From Nitrospirillum amazonense (GTDB lineage: Bacteria > Pseudomonadota > Alphaproteobacteria > Azospirillales > Azospirillaceae): 64,000 bases of DNA. Made by a program: the position numbers and the translations under genes. How positions within the stretch are numbered: the first letter of the stretch is position 1; the number at the start of each line of letters is the position of its first letter. The DNA is taken from assembly GCF_007828035.1 (NCBI RefSeq), contig NZ_VITV01000004.1, forward strand, positions 573,559 to 637,558. Reading direction: 5' to 3'. Below are positions 25,552 to 37,046 of this stretch, one piece after another. The notes under the pieces were generated by a model, which saw nothing but the letters and a program-made list of their open reading frames with translations, did no database searches and was not told the origin of the DNA.

Positions 25552-26409
25552 ATGCCTGAATTGCCCGAGGTCGAAACCGTGGCCCGGGGCCTGGCCCTGA
25601 AGATGGAGGGCCGCACGCTGGTGCGCGTGGCCCAGCACCGCCCCAACCTGCGCACGCCCTTCCCACCCGGCTTCGTCCAGCGCCTGACGGGCCGCCGCGT
25701 GGCCGGCATCGGCCGCCGGGCAAAGTATGTGCTGGTGCGCCTTGAGCCTGGTTCCGGTTCGGGGAATGACACGCTGCTGATCCACCTGGGCATGTCGGGC
25801 AGCATGGTGGTCAGCCGGGGGCCTGCCGGCGCGCCCGGGGCGCACGACCATGTGGTCATGGAAACGGACGACGGCGCCGTCGTCACCTTCAACGACCCTC
25901 GCCGCTTCGGCCTCATGGACCTGATCGCGGACGGGGAGGTGGACAGCCATCCTCTGCTGGCCAAGCTGGGGCCGGAGCCGCTGGGCAACGCGTTTGACCC
26001 GGATACGCTGTCTGCGCGCCTGGCCGGCAAGATGACGCCCATCAAGGCAGCGCTGCTGGACCAGCGCGTGGTGGCCGGGCTGGGCAACATCTATGTCTGC
26101 GAGGCGCTGTTCCGCTCCGGCATCAGCCCCGAACGATCGGCGGCCAGCGTGGCGGGCAAGGACGCCCAGCGGCTGGTGCCGGCCATCCGCGACGTGCTGA
26201 CCGAGGCCATCGCCGCCGGCGGCAGCTCCTTGCGCGATTACGTCCAGTCGGATGGCGAGCTGGGCTACTTCCAGCACTCCTTCGCCGTTTACGGACGGGA
26301 GGGCCAGGCCTGCCCGGGTTGCGACTGCGACGTGGCCCGCACGGGTGGCGTGCAACGGTTGGTGCAGGCCGGCCGGTCCAGCTTCTTCTGCGCACGGCGG
26401 CAGCGCTGA
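25552..26409 (+). CDS. mutM: Formamidopyrimidine-DNA glycosylase
   Basis: A 285-residue base-excision repair enzyme that removes 8-oxoguanine and FapyG. The N-terminal catalytic Pro-Glu is intact ([14 protein letters not shown]), the beta-hairpin region has [12 protein letters not shown], and the helix-two-turn-helix [18 protein letters not shown] is standard. The C-terminal zinc finger is unusual: CPGCDC is followed by [12 protein letters not shown], where the fourth Cys of the normal CxxC (FFCPxCQ) is Arg. It follows the DsrE gene by 26 bases. The order mutM - small secreted protein - rpsT - dnaA resembles other Rhodospirillales. Confidence 0.95.
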   Translation: MPELPEVETVARGLALKMEGRTLVRVAQHRPNLRTPFPPGFVQRLTGRRVAGIGRRAKYVLVRLEPGSGSGNDTLLIHLGMSGSMVVSRGPAGAPGAHDHVVMETDDGAVVTFNDPRRFGLMDLIADGEVDSHPLLAKLGPEPLGNAFDPDTLSARLAGKMTPIKAALLDQRVVAGLGNIYVCEALFRSGISPERSAASVAGKDAQRLVPAIRDVLTEAIAAGGSSLRDYVQSDGELGYFQHSFAVYGREGQACPGCDCDVARTGGVQRLVQAGRSSFFCARRQR

Positions 26410-26520
26410 CGCATGCGGCCTTGGCCGTTGATGGGCGGCCCGCCATGCTTCACCTTATCGCCCAGCGAACCTCGCCGGCCGAACTTTGCCGGCTTCCCTG
26501 GCCCCCCGCGTGAGCCCTGA

Positions 26521-26898
26521 ATGCGCCTTGTCCTCGCCGCCGCCGTTTCCATCCCCCTGCTCTTGGCCGCTGGGCCGGGCGGCGCTGGACCGGTGGAGCC
26601 GGGCTTTGTGCCGGGGGTGGAGGATTTGCCCTTGATGCCGGGGCTGATGGCACCGGCCAACGCGGCGGTGGTTTTCGACCAGCCGGAAGGCCGCATTGTC
26701 GAGTCGGCGGCCCAGGGCGACGTCAGCGCCGCCGCCATCACCGCCTTCTACGCCCAGACCCTGCCGCAGCTGGGCTGGCACCCCTCCGGCGACGGCCGCT
26801 GGGCGCGCGAGGGGGAGAAGCTGGAGATCACGGCGACCCGCGACGGCATGGGCAGCCGGGCGGAAACCGTGGTGCATTTCATTCTGCGCCCGCAGTAG
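26521..26898 (+). CDS. Small secreted hypothetical protein
   Basis: A 125-residue protein with a signal peptide (MRLVLAAAVSIPLLLAAGPG...), then VPGVEDLPLMPGL and FDQPEGRIVESAAQGD, then a compact domain with ITAFYAQTLPQLGWHPSGDG. This looks like an alphaproteobacterial periplasmic or lipid-anchored protein found near mutM; I cannot assign a function. No lipobox cysteine is visible, so it is probably soluble in the periplasm. Confidence 0.65.
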   Translation: MRLVLAAAVSIPLLLAAGPGGAGPVEPGFVPGVEDLPLMPGLMAPANAAVVFDQPEGRIVESAAQGDVSAAAITAFYAQTLPQLGWHPSGDGRWAREGEKLEITATRDGMGSRAETVVHFILRPQ

Positions 26899-27088
26899 CC
26901 CGCTTTCGAAGTGCGCCCCAAGGGAAAGGGTATGTTTAAAGTAAAAGACGCATGATCTTGGGGTGCGGCGACAGAATCGCCCATATCTGGTTTTAGACTC
27001 GTTGAATCCGGGGGGCCGGGATGTCCAAAGCAAGGGCATGTCCGCCGGATTTTGGTCTAGTCTGGCGCGGTTTTTAGGGCTGTGCCGC

Positions 27089-27117
27089 TTGACGGTTTCG
27101 TGGGGAGGGGGTATAAG
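27089..27117 (+). promoter_or_regulatory. Promoter of rpsT
   Basis: TTGACG and TATAAG separated by exactly 17 bases, about 40 bases before the rpsT ATG. This is the best vegetative promoter match in the window. Confidence 0.8.
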
Positions 27118-27160
27118 CCCGGCCTTCCACGGCAAGGGTCGTGTTCGAAAAGGGTTTGTC

Positions 27161-27424
27161 ATGGCTAATCATAAGTCCGCTGAAAAGCGTATCCGTCAGA
27201 CGGAAGTCCGTACCGAAGTGAACCGGGCCCGCGTGTCCCGTATCCGCACCTTCGTGAAGAAGGTTGAGCTGGCCCTGGAAGCCGGCGACAAGGCCGCCGC
27301 CGCGGAGGCGTTCAAGCTGGCCCAGCCGGAAATGATGCGTGGCGTCTCCAAGGGCGTGCTGCACCGCAACACGGTGTCGCGCAAGATTTCCCGTCTGTCT
27401 CTCCGCATCAACGCTCTGGGCTGA
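27161..27424 (+). CDS. rpsT: 30S ribosomal protein S20
   Basis: An 87-residue basic protein, [20 protein letters not shown], with the S20 pattern [13 protein letters not shown] and the end [20 protein letters not shown]. It binds 16S rRNA in the small subunit. Its own promoter lies just upstream and an intrinsic terminator follows. In many alphaproteobacteria rpsT precedes dnaA, as here. Confidence 0.98.
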   Translation: MANHKSAEKRIRQTEVRTEVNRARVSRIRTFVKKVELALEAGDKAAAAEAFKLAQPEMMRGVSKGVLHRNTVSRKISRLSLRINALG

Positions 27425-27505
27425 TAAGCCGGCCGCGCCGATCGCGCGGGCCCTCGGGGCCCGGCGCATGAGGCGGGGTCCCAGCTCTTGACCGTGGATT
27501 GGATG

Positions 27506-27546
27506 AGGCCGCGTCCTGCCGGACACAGGCGGGGGCGCGGCCTTTT
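27506..27546 (+). terminator. Intrinsic terminator after rpsT
   Basis: AGGCCGCG pairs with CGCGGCC at 27536-27542, with partial GCC/GGC pairing inside, followed by TTTTCCTT. Confidence 0.75.
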
Positions 27547-27577
27547 CCTTGTCCGCTCGTCGTTACTGCGTTCATCC

Positions 27578-27850
27578 TTACCTATTCTTCCAGAATAGTC
27601 CGAAGGGCCGGTGACGGGCGGCGGGTGCGAGCATCATTCGGTCTTTTTTGCTTGTTCCCTTTTCGAGCCTATTGCGAGTCCCGGACGGCCCGACTAGCAT
27701 CTCCGGATGTGCGGGGTCGTTCTCCTCGATGAAGTAATCAAGCGGCGGAAACGCCCGCGCAGACCGATGGCAGATGTACATTGATGCTGACGCTTGGCGC
27801 TCTACATCACTCTGGCGTTGGTAGATTTCTGAATCTTTGAAGAAGATCAT
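27578..27850 (-). CDS. Doubtful hypothetical protein
   Basis: A 90-codon minus-strand frame in the lower-GC stretch between rpsT and dnaA. The product (MIFFKDSEIYQRQSDVERQA at the start, then LDYFIEENDPAHPEMLVG) has a balanced composition unlike the Arg/Pro-rich noise frames of this genome. No family is recognised and no ribosome site is obvious. It may be a gene remnant or chance. Confidence 0.2.
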   Translation of the reverse strand: MIFFKDSEIYQRQSDVERQASASMYICHRSARAFPPLDYFIEENDPAHPEMLVGPSGTRNRLEKGTSKKDRMMLAPAARHRPFGLFWKNR

Positions 27851-27863
27851 GCGTCTACGGGAG

Positions 27864-27881
27864 ATTCTTTAAAACGAATCC
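27864..27881. promoter_or_regulatory. Paired GANTC (CcrM) sites upstream of dnaA
   Basis: GATTC at 27864-27868 and GAATC at 27877-27881, 8 bases apart and symmetrically placed. In Caulobacter, CcrM methylation of GANTC near dnaA times its transcription. A role here is inferred by analogy; the sites are about 500 bases from the dnaA ATG. Confidence 0.3.
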
Positions 27882-28375
27882 CGTGAGGTGCGCGGTTTTG
27901 TTTGCGTGTGTGGGTTTTGGTCTGCCTGGTGTTTCAGCGGAATGATGCCGGACGGGGCGGGGCGATGCCTCAAACCCAGTGCCGGTAAACGTTCCGGTGG
28001 GAGGAAAGGTGGTCACGGAACCAGCCGGGACAGGGCCGACGATAGGGGCTGACGAAGCGGGGTTAGGGCGGTGTTGGAAAGGGTGGAACCTTGCGTGGTC
28101 CACCGCCTTTTTCCATCATCATCCATCGTGCCGGCTGTCCAGCCGGCTCCCATGCCTTCGTTCGGCTCCGGGCTCGTCGCCCGGACCTCCGGCCTTCATG
28201 AGGCACCTGCCGGGGTGATGCATCCCGGGATGACCTGTCTCATGGGGGAACCGGGCTTTCCCGGCATAAGGTTCCGGTCCGATTTGATCCGGTTGTCAGG
28301 CCGGCTATCGATGGCCGGTGTCGTCTTATTTGATTGTCCGGGTCCGGAAGGCGTTGGGGCAGGAGCGAAGCGGGA

Positions 28376-29893
28376 ATGTCGGTTCAGGCATCTCTGGATC
28401 AGCAATGGGCGCGCATCAGCGGGCGCCTGAAGGACGAGGTGGGTGAAACCGCGTATCGCAGCTGGCTGAAGCCGCTGACCGTTGAGGATTTCATTGGCGG
28501 CCAGGTGCGCATTGTCGTGCCCACGCGCTTCATGCGCGACTGGATCCGCACCCATTACGCCGATCGCATCCGCGCCCTATGGTCGGGCGAGAATCCCGGC
28601 GTCCAGTCCGTGGAAATCGTCGTGGCCCCCCCGCGCAACGACGCCTCGCTCGGCGGCGCCCTGACCACAGCCCCGCGCGCCGCCGCCAACGCCACCACCG
28701 ATGCTGGGCCGCTGGCGGAAACCGGCATCGGTCACCTGCCCACATATGACGAGGTCGAGGCGTCCGCGTCCCTCAACGGCGGCTTGCATGGCGGCCTGAA
28801 CGGGGTTGCCGAGGCGCCGGCCCTGCCCGCCTTCATCGCCGGAAACGGCCTGGGGGAGGAGCGCGACGATGTCTCGGCCCTGCTGGACCCGCGCTTCACC
28901 TTCGAGAATTTCGTGGTGGGCAAACCCAACGAGCTGGCGTTCGCCGCCGCCCGCCGCGTGGCCGACGCCAACGCCGTGACCTTCAACCCGCTGTTCCTGT
29001 ACGGCGGCGTGGGCCTGGGCAAGACCCACCTGATGCACGCCATCGCCTGGCACATCCGCAAGAAGGACCCCGCTCGCCGGGTGATCTACCTGTCGGCGGA
29101 AAAGTTCATGTACCAGTTCATCCGGGCGCTTCGGTACAAGGACACGATGGCGTTCAAGGAGCAGTTCCGCTCCGTCGACGTGCTGATGATCGACGACGTG
29201 CAGTTCATCAGCGGCAAGGACAGCACCCAGGAAGAGTTCTTCCACACCTTCAACGCCCTGGTGGACCAGAACCGCCAGGTCATCATCTCCGCCGACAAGA
29301 GCCCGTCCGACCTGGAAGGCATGGAGGAGCGCCTGCGCTCCCGCCTCGGCTGGGGACTTGTGGCCGACATCCACCCGACGACGTACGAGCTGCGCCTGGG
29401 CATCCTGCAGTCCAAGGGCGAGCAGATGCGGGTGCAGATTCCGCAGAAGGTGCTGGAGTTCCTGGCCCACAAGATCACGTCCAACGTGCGTGAGCTGGAA
29501 GGCGCCCTCAACCGCATCGTGGCGCATGCTGAGCTGGTGGGCCGCGCCATCACCCTGGAAAGCAGCCAGGAAGTGCTGCACGACCTGCTGCGCGCCAGCA
29601 ACCGCCGGGTGACCATCGAGGAAATCCAGAAGAAGGTGGCGGAGCATTACAACATCCGCCTGGCGGACATGAGCTCCGCCCGCCGCGCCCGCGCCGTGGC
29701 CCGCCCGCGCCAGGTGGCGATGTACCTGTCCAAGCAGCTGACCGCCCGCTCCCTGCCCGAGATCGGCCGCAAGTTCGGCGACCGCGACCACACCACCGTG
29801 ATGCACGCCGTGCGCAAGGTGGAAGAGTTGTGCGCCACCGACCCGACCTTTTCCGAGGACGTGGAACTGCTGCGGCGCATGCTGGAAGGCTGA
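28376..29893 (+). CDS. dnaA: Chromosomal replication initiator DnaA
   Basis: A 505-residue AAA+ initiator. ATG 28376 follows AGGAGCG. Domain I begins [20 protein letters not shown], and domain II is an extended Gly/Ala-rich linker (about 85-165). Walker [14 protein letters not shown] is near residue 210 and Walker [11 protein letters not shown] near 268; the domain IV helix-turn-helix and signature region reads [20 protein letters not shown] with [12 protein letters not shown]. It opens oriC and regulates transcription. It heads the dnaA-dnaN-recF-gyrB block, split from dnaN by one winged-helix gene. Confidence 0.98.
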   Translation: MSVQASLDQQWARISGRLKDEVGETAYRSWLKPLTVEDFIGGQVRIVVPTRFMRDWIRTHYADRIRALWSGENPGVQSVEIVVAPPRNDASLGGALTTAPRAAANATTDAGPLAETGIGHLPTYDEVEASASLNGGLHGGLNGVAEAPALPAFIAGNGLGEERDDVSALLDPRFTFENFVVGKPNELAFAAARRVADANAVTFNPLFLYGGVGLGKTHLMHAIAWHIRKKDPARRVIYLSAEKFMYQFIRALRYKDTMAFKEQFRSVDVLMIDDVQFISGKDSTQEEFFHTFNALVDQNRQVIISADKSPSDLEGMEERLRSRLGWGLVADIHPTTYELRLGILQSKGEQMRVQIPQKVLEFLAHKITSNVRELEGALNRIVAHAELVGRAITLESSQEVLHDLLRASNRRVTIEEIQKKVAEHYNIRLADMSSARRARAVARPRQVAMYLSKQLTARSLPEIGRKFGDRDHTTVMHAVRKVEELCATDPTFSEDVELLRRMLEG

Positions 29894-29968
29894 GGGGCGG
29901 CTTGGCGGAACAGTCAAGGCCCGCCCTAATGTACCCGGTCCGCTCCCTTCCTTGATCGGGGTGCCATC

Positions 29969-31099
29969 CTGACCTCCCCCCTGGCGATCTCACTGCCCCA
30001 GGCGCTGGCCTTCCGCCTGGACCGCCAGCATCTGCTGGCCCCGGCGCCCGACATGCTGACGGCGGCCGGCACGCTGCTGGGCGCCCAGGCCCAGGTGCAG
30101 TCCGCCGCCATCCTGCAATTGCGGGCGCGCACGGCCGCCCTGGCCGATGCTGATGTGGCCAGGGCCCTCCATGACAGCCGCAGCTTGGTCAAGCTGTGGG
30201 CCCAGCGCTCCACCTTGCATCTGGTGCCTACGGCCGACCTGGGCGACCTTTTGGCCCTGCGCCGCCTGAAGCAGCCGGAGTACCACGCGTGGTACAGCCG
30301 CGAGGGCCTGCCCCCCGACCGGGTGGCGACGCTGATCGACGCCGTGGTCCGGGCCCTGGCCGATGGGCCGCACAGCCGCATGGACCTGTCCCGCCGGCTG
30401 GTGCCGCAGCTGGGTGACTGGGCCCGGCCCTGGTTGGAGCACAGCTGGGGTGGGGTGCTGAAGCTGGCCTGCGCCCTGGGCCATCTGTGCCATGGTCCCC
30501 CGCGTCCCGACGATAACGAGGCCGCCTTCGTGGGCCTGCCCGCCTGGCTGGGCCAGGCGGTGGCGCCGGCGGACAGCGCGCGGGGCGTGGCAAATTTCCT
30601 GCGCCGCTATCTGGCAGCCTATGGTCCGGCGACGCCGGCCGACTTCCGCAAGTTCGCCGGCATTCCCGCCGGCCCCTGCCGCCAGGCTTTCCAGGACCTG
30701 GCGGGCGAACTGCTGGCGGTGGAGATGGACGGCCGTCCCGCTTACATCCTGGCGCAGGACGAGGCGGCGGCGCGCGCCGCCGAGATGCCGGCCGGCCACC
30801 TTGCGGTGCTGCCCCTGTTCGATCCCTGGCTGCTGGCCCACGCCGACACCGCCCAGGTGGTGGATGCCAGGCACCGTACCGCCATCTACCGCCAGGCCGG
30901 CTGGATCTCGGCCGTGGTGCTGCGCCAGGGGCGGGTGGCGGCGACCTGGACCCATCGCCGCCTGGCCGTCCAAGGCCAGCCGGCGTGGGAGGTGGAATTG
31001 GCGCCGCTGGGCCGGCTCACCAAGGCGGAACGGCGGGTCGTCCTGGGCCGCCTGCGCCACCTTTCGGGCGGCCTGGACGCGCGATACGCGGGCGGATGA
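29969..31099 (+). CDS. Winged-helix DNA-binding protein (HTH_42 / AlkZ-YcaQ-like)
   Basis: About 376 residues. The family signature is clear: QALAFRLDRQHLLAPAP at the N-terminus, LLGAQAQVQSAAILQLRART, KLWAQRSTLHLVPTADL and a late VLPLFDPWLLAHADT. Members include AlkZ/YcaQ DNA glycosylases and uncharacterised winged-helix proteins. The catalytic AlkZ QxQ-like motif is approximated by GAQAQ. The start is a problem: homologous sequence begins before the first ATG (30053), but no ATG, GTG or TTG lies in frame after the stop at 29927, so CTG 29969 is given provisionally. It sits between dnaA and dnaN. Confidence 0.7.
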   Translation: MTSPLAISLPQALAFRLDRQHLLAPAPDMLTAAGTLLGAQAQVQSAAILQLRARTAALADADVARALHDSRSLVKLWAQRSTLHLVPTADLGDLLALRRLKQPEYHAWYSREGLPPDRVATLIDAVVRALADGPHSRMDLSRRLVPQLGDWARPWLEHSWGGVLKLACALGHLCHGPPRPDDNEAAFVGLPAWLGQAVAPADSARGVANFLRRYLAAYGPATPADFRKFAGIPAGPCRQAFQDLAGELLAVEMDGRPAYILAQDEAAARAAEMPAGHLAVLPLFDPWLLAHADTAQVVDARHRTAIYRQAGWISAVVLRQGRVAATWTHRRLAVQGQPAWEVELAPLGRLTKAERRVVLGRLRHLSGGLDARYAGG

Positions 31100-31290
31100 T
31101 CCCCCTTTCGGACAGGCGGCGACTCGGCCTTCCGAATGGCTCTGGAATCGGTCGAAAACGCTGTCGCCGCGCGGGGCTTGTGCTATGGTGACCACCCCTT
31201 TTTCCAGGCCCTGTGGGGGGGCCTTGGGGGATTCAAGGCAAACAATCGCCGCGCCTCACAGGGGCGACGGGTCAGCACAAGCGGAACGGC

Positions 31291-32415
31291 ATGAAGATCA
31301 CCATCGAACGCGCGGCTTTGCTCCGGTCTCTCGGTCATGTTCAGAGCGTGGTGGAGCGTCGGAACACCATTCCGATCCTGTCCAACGTCCTGCTGAAGGC
31401 GGAAAACGGTGAGCTGGCGCTGACCGCCACCGACATGGATCTGGAGATTGTGGAATCCGTGCCGGCCGACATCGCGCGTCCCGGTTCCGCCACGGCCCCC
31501 GCCCACACCCTGTACGACATCGCCCGCAAGCTGCCGGATGGCAGCCAGGTGGAACTGGACTTCACCGCCGACACGCTGACCCTGCGGTCCGGCCGGTCGC
31601 AGTTCCGCCTGGGCGCCCTGCCGGTGGAGGATTTCCCCGTCATGGCCGGCGGCGACACCGGCCACCGCTTCAGCCTGTCGGCCAGCGACCTGAAGATGCT
31701 GGTGGATCGCACCAAGTTCGCCATCTCCACCGAGGAGACGCGCTACTACCTCAACGGCATCTACCTGCACGCCTCCAAGGCCAAGACCGGTGCCGCTGAA
31801 ATCCCCGTGCTGCGCGCCGTGGCCACCGACGGCCATCGCCTGGCCCGGGTGGAGATGGCCCTGCCGGACGGCGCCGGCGGCATCCCCGGCGTCATCGTCC
31901 CGCGCAAGACCGTGATCGAGGTCCGCAAGCTGCTGGACGAGGCGGCGGACCGCATCGAGGTGCAACTGTCCGACACCAAGGTGCGCTTCGCGTTCGACAG
32001 CATCGTGCTGACCAGCAAGCTGATCGACGGCACCTTCCCGGACTATGAGCGTGTCATCCCCACGGGCAACGACAAGGTGATGGAGGTCAACGCCGGCCAG
32101 TTCGCCGCCGCCGTCGACCGCGTCGCCACCATCTCCACGGAAAAGAGCCGGGCGGTGAAGCTCAGCCTGGACCGCGGCATCCTGACCCTGTCGGCTTCCA
32201 GCCCCGAGGCGGGTTCCGCGACGGAAGAGATCGAGGTCAGCTACGACAACACCGCGCTCGAGATCGGCTTCAACAGCCGCTACCTGCTGGACATCACCCA
32301 GCAGATCGAGGGCGAGGGGGTTCGCTTCACCCTGGCCGACGCTGGCTCGCCCACCGTGGTGCGCGACGTGGCCGATGGTTCGGCCCTCTATGTCCTCATG
32401 CCAATGCGCGTTTGA
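31291..32415 (+). CDS. dnaN: DNA polymerase III sliding clamp (beta subunit)
   Basis: A 374-residue clamp, MKITIERAALLRSLGHVQSV, with the standard VERRNTIPILSNVLL and the C-terminal YVLMPMRV that forms part of the peptide-binding pocket. Three repeats of the clamp fold are recognisable in spacing. It tethers Pol III to DNA. It is followed by recF after 52 bases. Confidence 0.98.
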   Translation: MKITIERAALLRSLGHVQSVVERRNTIPILSNVLLKAENGELALTATDMDLEIVESVPADIARPGSATAPAHTLYDIARKLPDGSQVELDFTADTLTLRSGRSQFRLGALPVEDFPVMAGGDTGHRFSLSASDLKMLVDRTKFAISTEETRYYLNGIYLHASKAKTGAAEIPVLRAVATDGHRLARVEMALPDGAGGIPGVIVPRKTVIEVRKLLDEAADRIEVQLSDTKVRFAFDSIVLTSKLIDGTFPDYERVIPTGNDKVMEVNAGQFAAAVDRVATISTEKSRAVKLSLDRGILTLSASSPEAGSATEEIEVSYDNTALEIGFNSRYLLDITQQIEGEGVRFTLADAGSPTVVRDVADGSALYVLMPMRV

Positions 32416-32467
32416 GGTCCTGGGGTCCCCGGGGCGGCAGTAGCGGTTGCTGGCCAATATGGGCGCC

Positions 32468-33706
32468 ATGTCCACAGAAGAGCCGCCCCTGACGGGGAAG
32501 CCGGAGGGCGCCCCTCATGAGCATGGGGGGGCGGCGCCCGCGCCATTCGCGGCGCTGGCCGTCACGCGGCTGACCGTCACCCGCTTCCGCTCCTACGCCC
32601 AGGCCCGCCTGACGCTGGACCGGCGGCCGGTGGCGCTGACCGGTCCCAACGGCGCCGGCAAGACCAACCTGCTGGAGGCCGTCAGCTTTCTGGCCCCCGG
32701 GCGCGGCCTGCGCCGCGCCAAGTTGGGCGACGTGGAACGCCTGCAGGCCCCGGGCGAAACCTGGGAGACGCCGGGCTGGGCCGTGGCCGCCGAGGTGCAG
32801 ACGCCGTTGGGCGCGGTGGAGATCGGCACCGGCCGCGACCCCAACGGCGCCCCGGGCAGCGAGCGCCGCGTGGTGCACATCGATGGCCGCCCGGCCAAAA
32901 GCCAGATGGCGCTGGCGCAATATGTTTCCTGCGTCTGGCTGACGCCGCAGATGGACCGCCTGTTCGTGGAGGGGGCGGCCGGCCGCCGCCGCTTCCTGGA
33001 CCGGCTGGTGTTCGGCTTCCATCCCGAGCATGCCGGCCACCTCAGCCGCTTCGAACAGGCCATGCGCGACCGCATCCGCCTGCTGCGCGAGGGGGGCGAC
33101 CCCTCCTGGCTGACGGTGCTGGAGGATCAGATGGCGACCAACGGCATCGCTGTGGCCGCCGCCCGCCGCGACGTGACCGCCCGCCTGGCCGCCGCCTGCC
33201 GCCGGGGCGTGGGGCCCTTCCCGGCGCCGGGCCTGGCCCTGACCGGCACTCTGGACGGCTGGCTGGCCGACCGGCCGGCGGTGGAGGCGGAGGACACGCT
33301 GCGCCGGGCCCTGGCGGAGGCGCGGCGGATCGACGCGCACGCCGGCACCACCACCGTGGGCCCGCACCGCAGCGACCTGGCCGTGACCTACCTGGCCAAG
33401 GGCATGCCGGCGGACCTGGGCTCCACCGGGGAGCAGAAGGCCCTGCTGATCGCCATCGTGCTGGCCAACGCCCGGCTGATGGCGGCCGAGGGCGGGGCGC
33501 CGCCCCTGCTGCTGCTGGACGAGGTGGCCGCCCACCTGGATGCCGAGCGCCGCACCGCCCTGTTCCAGGAGGTGCTGGCCACGGGGTCCCAGGCGTGGAT
33601 GACGGGCACCGACGCCGCCACCTTCGCCGAGCTGGGGACCGCCGCCAGCCACGTCCGGGTGGTTCCGGACGAAACCGGCGGCGGCGTGGTGGTGGGCGCC
33701 GGATAG
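32468..33706 (+). CDS. recF: DNA replication and repair protein RecF
   Basis: A 412-residue SMC-like ATPase. Walker A is GPNGAGKTNLLEAVSFLAPG near residue 59, the ABC signature appears as LGSTGEQKALLIAIVLANA, and Walker B is LLLLDEVAAHLDAERR. RecF loads RecA at gaps with RecO and RecR. ATG 32468 is chosen; in-frame ATG 32459 is possible. It lies between dnaN and gyrB as usual. Confidence 0.95.
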   Translation: MSTEEPPLTGKPEGAPHEHGGAAPAPFAALAVTRLTVTRFRSYAQARLTLDRRPVALTGPNGAGKTNLLEAVSFLAPGRGLRRAKLGDVERLQAPGETWETPGWAVAAEVQTPLGAVEIGTGRDPNGAPGSERRVVHIDGRPAKSQMALAQYVSCVWLTPQMDRLFVEGAAGRRRFLDRLVFGFHPEHAGHLSRFEQAMRDRIRLLREGGDPSWLTVLEDQMATNGIAVAAARRDVTARLAAACRRGVGPFPAPGLALTGTLDGWLADRPAVEAEDTLRRALAEARRIDAHAGTTTVGPHRSDLAVTYLAKGMPADLGSTGEQKALLIAIVLANARLMAAEGGAPPLLLLDEVAAHLDAERRTALFQEVLATGSQAWMTGTDAATFAELGTAASHVRVVPDETGGGVVVGAG

Positions 33707-33798
33707 GCCCCTGGCGCTTTCGAGAGTCCGCGGAATGGGGGGCTGCGATCCCCCTTGGTTATGACGGTTTTGCCCCTGGGCGACGCGATATCTGGTAG

Positions 33799-36330
<2,532 letters not shown>

Positions 36331-36351
36331 TCCGCCTTTTACTGTGCAATG

Positions 36352-36395
36352 AAAGAAAAGCGCCCCGGGATGCGAATCCCGGGGCGCTTTTCTTT
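36352..36395. terminator. Bidirectional terminator between gyrB and ohr
   Basis: A perfect 20-bp stem (36352-36371 with 36376-36395) with the loop GCGA; A-rich on the left and TTTTCTTT on the right, so it can terminate both gyrB and the convergent ohr. Confidence 0.93.
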
Positions 36396-36409
36396 GACGC
36401 TGTCAGGCG

Positions 36410-36826
36410 TCATGCCAACTGCAATTCCACGTCGATGTTGCCACGGGTGGCCTTGGAGTAGGGGCAGAGCTGGTGGGCCTGCTCGATCACTTGGCTCGCC
36501 ACGGCGCGGTCCAGGCCGGGCAGGCTGATGGTCAGGCGGGCCTGCAGGAAGAAGGCGTCGCCGCCCTTGCCCAGGTCGACCTCCGCATCCACGGCGGTCT
36601 CGGCCGGCAGGCTGACCTTCAGCACCTGGGCGGCGCGGTTCATGGCGCCGATGAAGCAGGCGGACCAGCCGGCGGCGAACAGCTGTTCCGGGTTGGTGCC
36701 GGGGCGGCCGGAACCCGGGGGCGACAGGGTGACGTCCAGCTGGCCGTCGCTGCTGCGGGCATGGCCGTTGCGGCCGCCCTGGGTGTGGGTCTTGCCGGTG
36801 TACAGGACGGTGTCGATCTGGCTCAT
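36410..36826 (-). CDS. ohr: Organic hydroperoxide resistance protein
   Basis: A 138-residue OsmC/Ohr-family thiol peroxidase. The reactive Cys is in AAGWSACFIGAMN and the resolving Cys in AHQLCPYSKATRGN, with the typical N-terminal VLYTGKTHTQGGRNGHARSS. It reduces organic hydroperoxides using lipoylated proteins. No OhrR (MarR) gene is adjacent. Two related palindromic elements lie upstream at 36881-36946. Confidence 0.95.
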   Translation of the reverse strand: MSQIDTVLYTGKTHTQGGRNGHARSSDGQLDVTLSPPGSGRPGTNPEQLFAAGWSACFIGAMNRAAQVLKVSLPAETAVDAEVDLGKGGDAFFLQARLTISLPGLDRAVASQVIEQAHQLCPYSKATRGNIDVELQLA

Positions 36827-36878
36827 GGTCTGGATTCCTCAGTGTGGGGTGAAGGGCGGTGAGGGTATTTTAATCGTG

Positions 36879-36946
36879 TCCGATATAATCGGATGAACGG
36901 AAGGTGGCCCGGATGGCGCTTATTGTCAATATATCCGATTAGATCG
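36879..36946. promoter_or_regulatory. Two matching operator-like elements upstream of ohr
   Basis: TCCGAT-ATA-ATCGGA (36879-36893) is a perfect dyad. Read on the minus strand its core is ATCCGATTATATCG; a second copy, ATCCGATTAGATCG, is on the plus strand at 36933-36946 (13 of 14 identical). A repeated element in inverse orientation just upstream of ohr is what a MarR/OhrR-type regulator would use. Confidence 0.5.
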
Positions 36947-36972
36947 CGTACGACTTTTCATTGGAAAAGAAT

Positions 36973-37011
36973 GCCCCCTCAGATGCGAGCCTTGGCCCGG
37001 TCTCAGGGGGC
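36973..37011 (-). terminator. Intrinsic terminator after the nitronate monooxygenase gene
   Basis: GCCCCCT (36973-36979) pairs with AGGGGGC (37005-37011); on the minus strand it is followed by ATTCTTTTCC. Confidence 0.65.
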
Positions 37012-37046
37012 GTTGATCGGAGACGTGAGAGCGGCGGGACGGGGCC

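Larger units (their letters stand above)
27425..28375. other. rpsT-dnaA intergenic region
   Basis: About 950 bases with no recognised gene. It contains the rpsT terminator, a lower-GC stretch around 27560-27880, a pair of GANTC sites and presumably the dnaA promoter. I looked for DnaA boxes (TTATCCACA or close variants) on both strands and saw no cluster, so there is no support here for a replication origin. Confidence 0.6.

Noticed and set aside
27499..27732. Plus-strand 77-codon frame after rpsT
   Set aside because: It runs through the rpsT terminator and has no ribosome site or recognisable product.
27425..28375. Replication origin between rpsT and dnaA
   Set aside because: No DnaA-box cluster and no AT-rich unwinding-type repeats were found.
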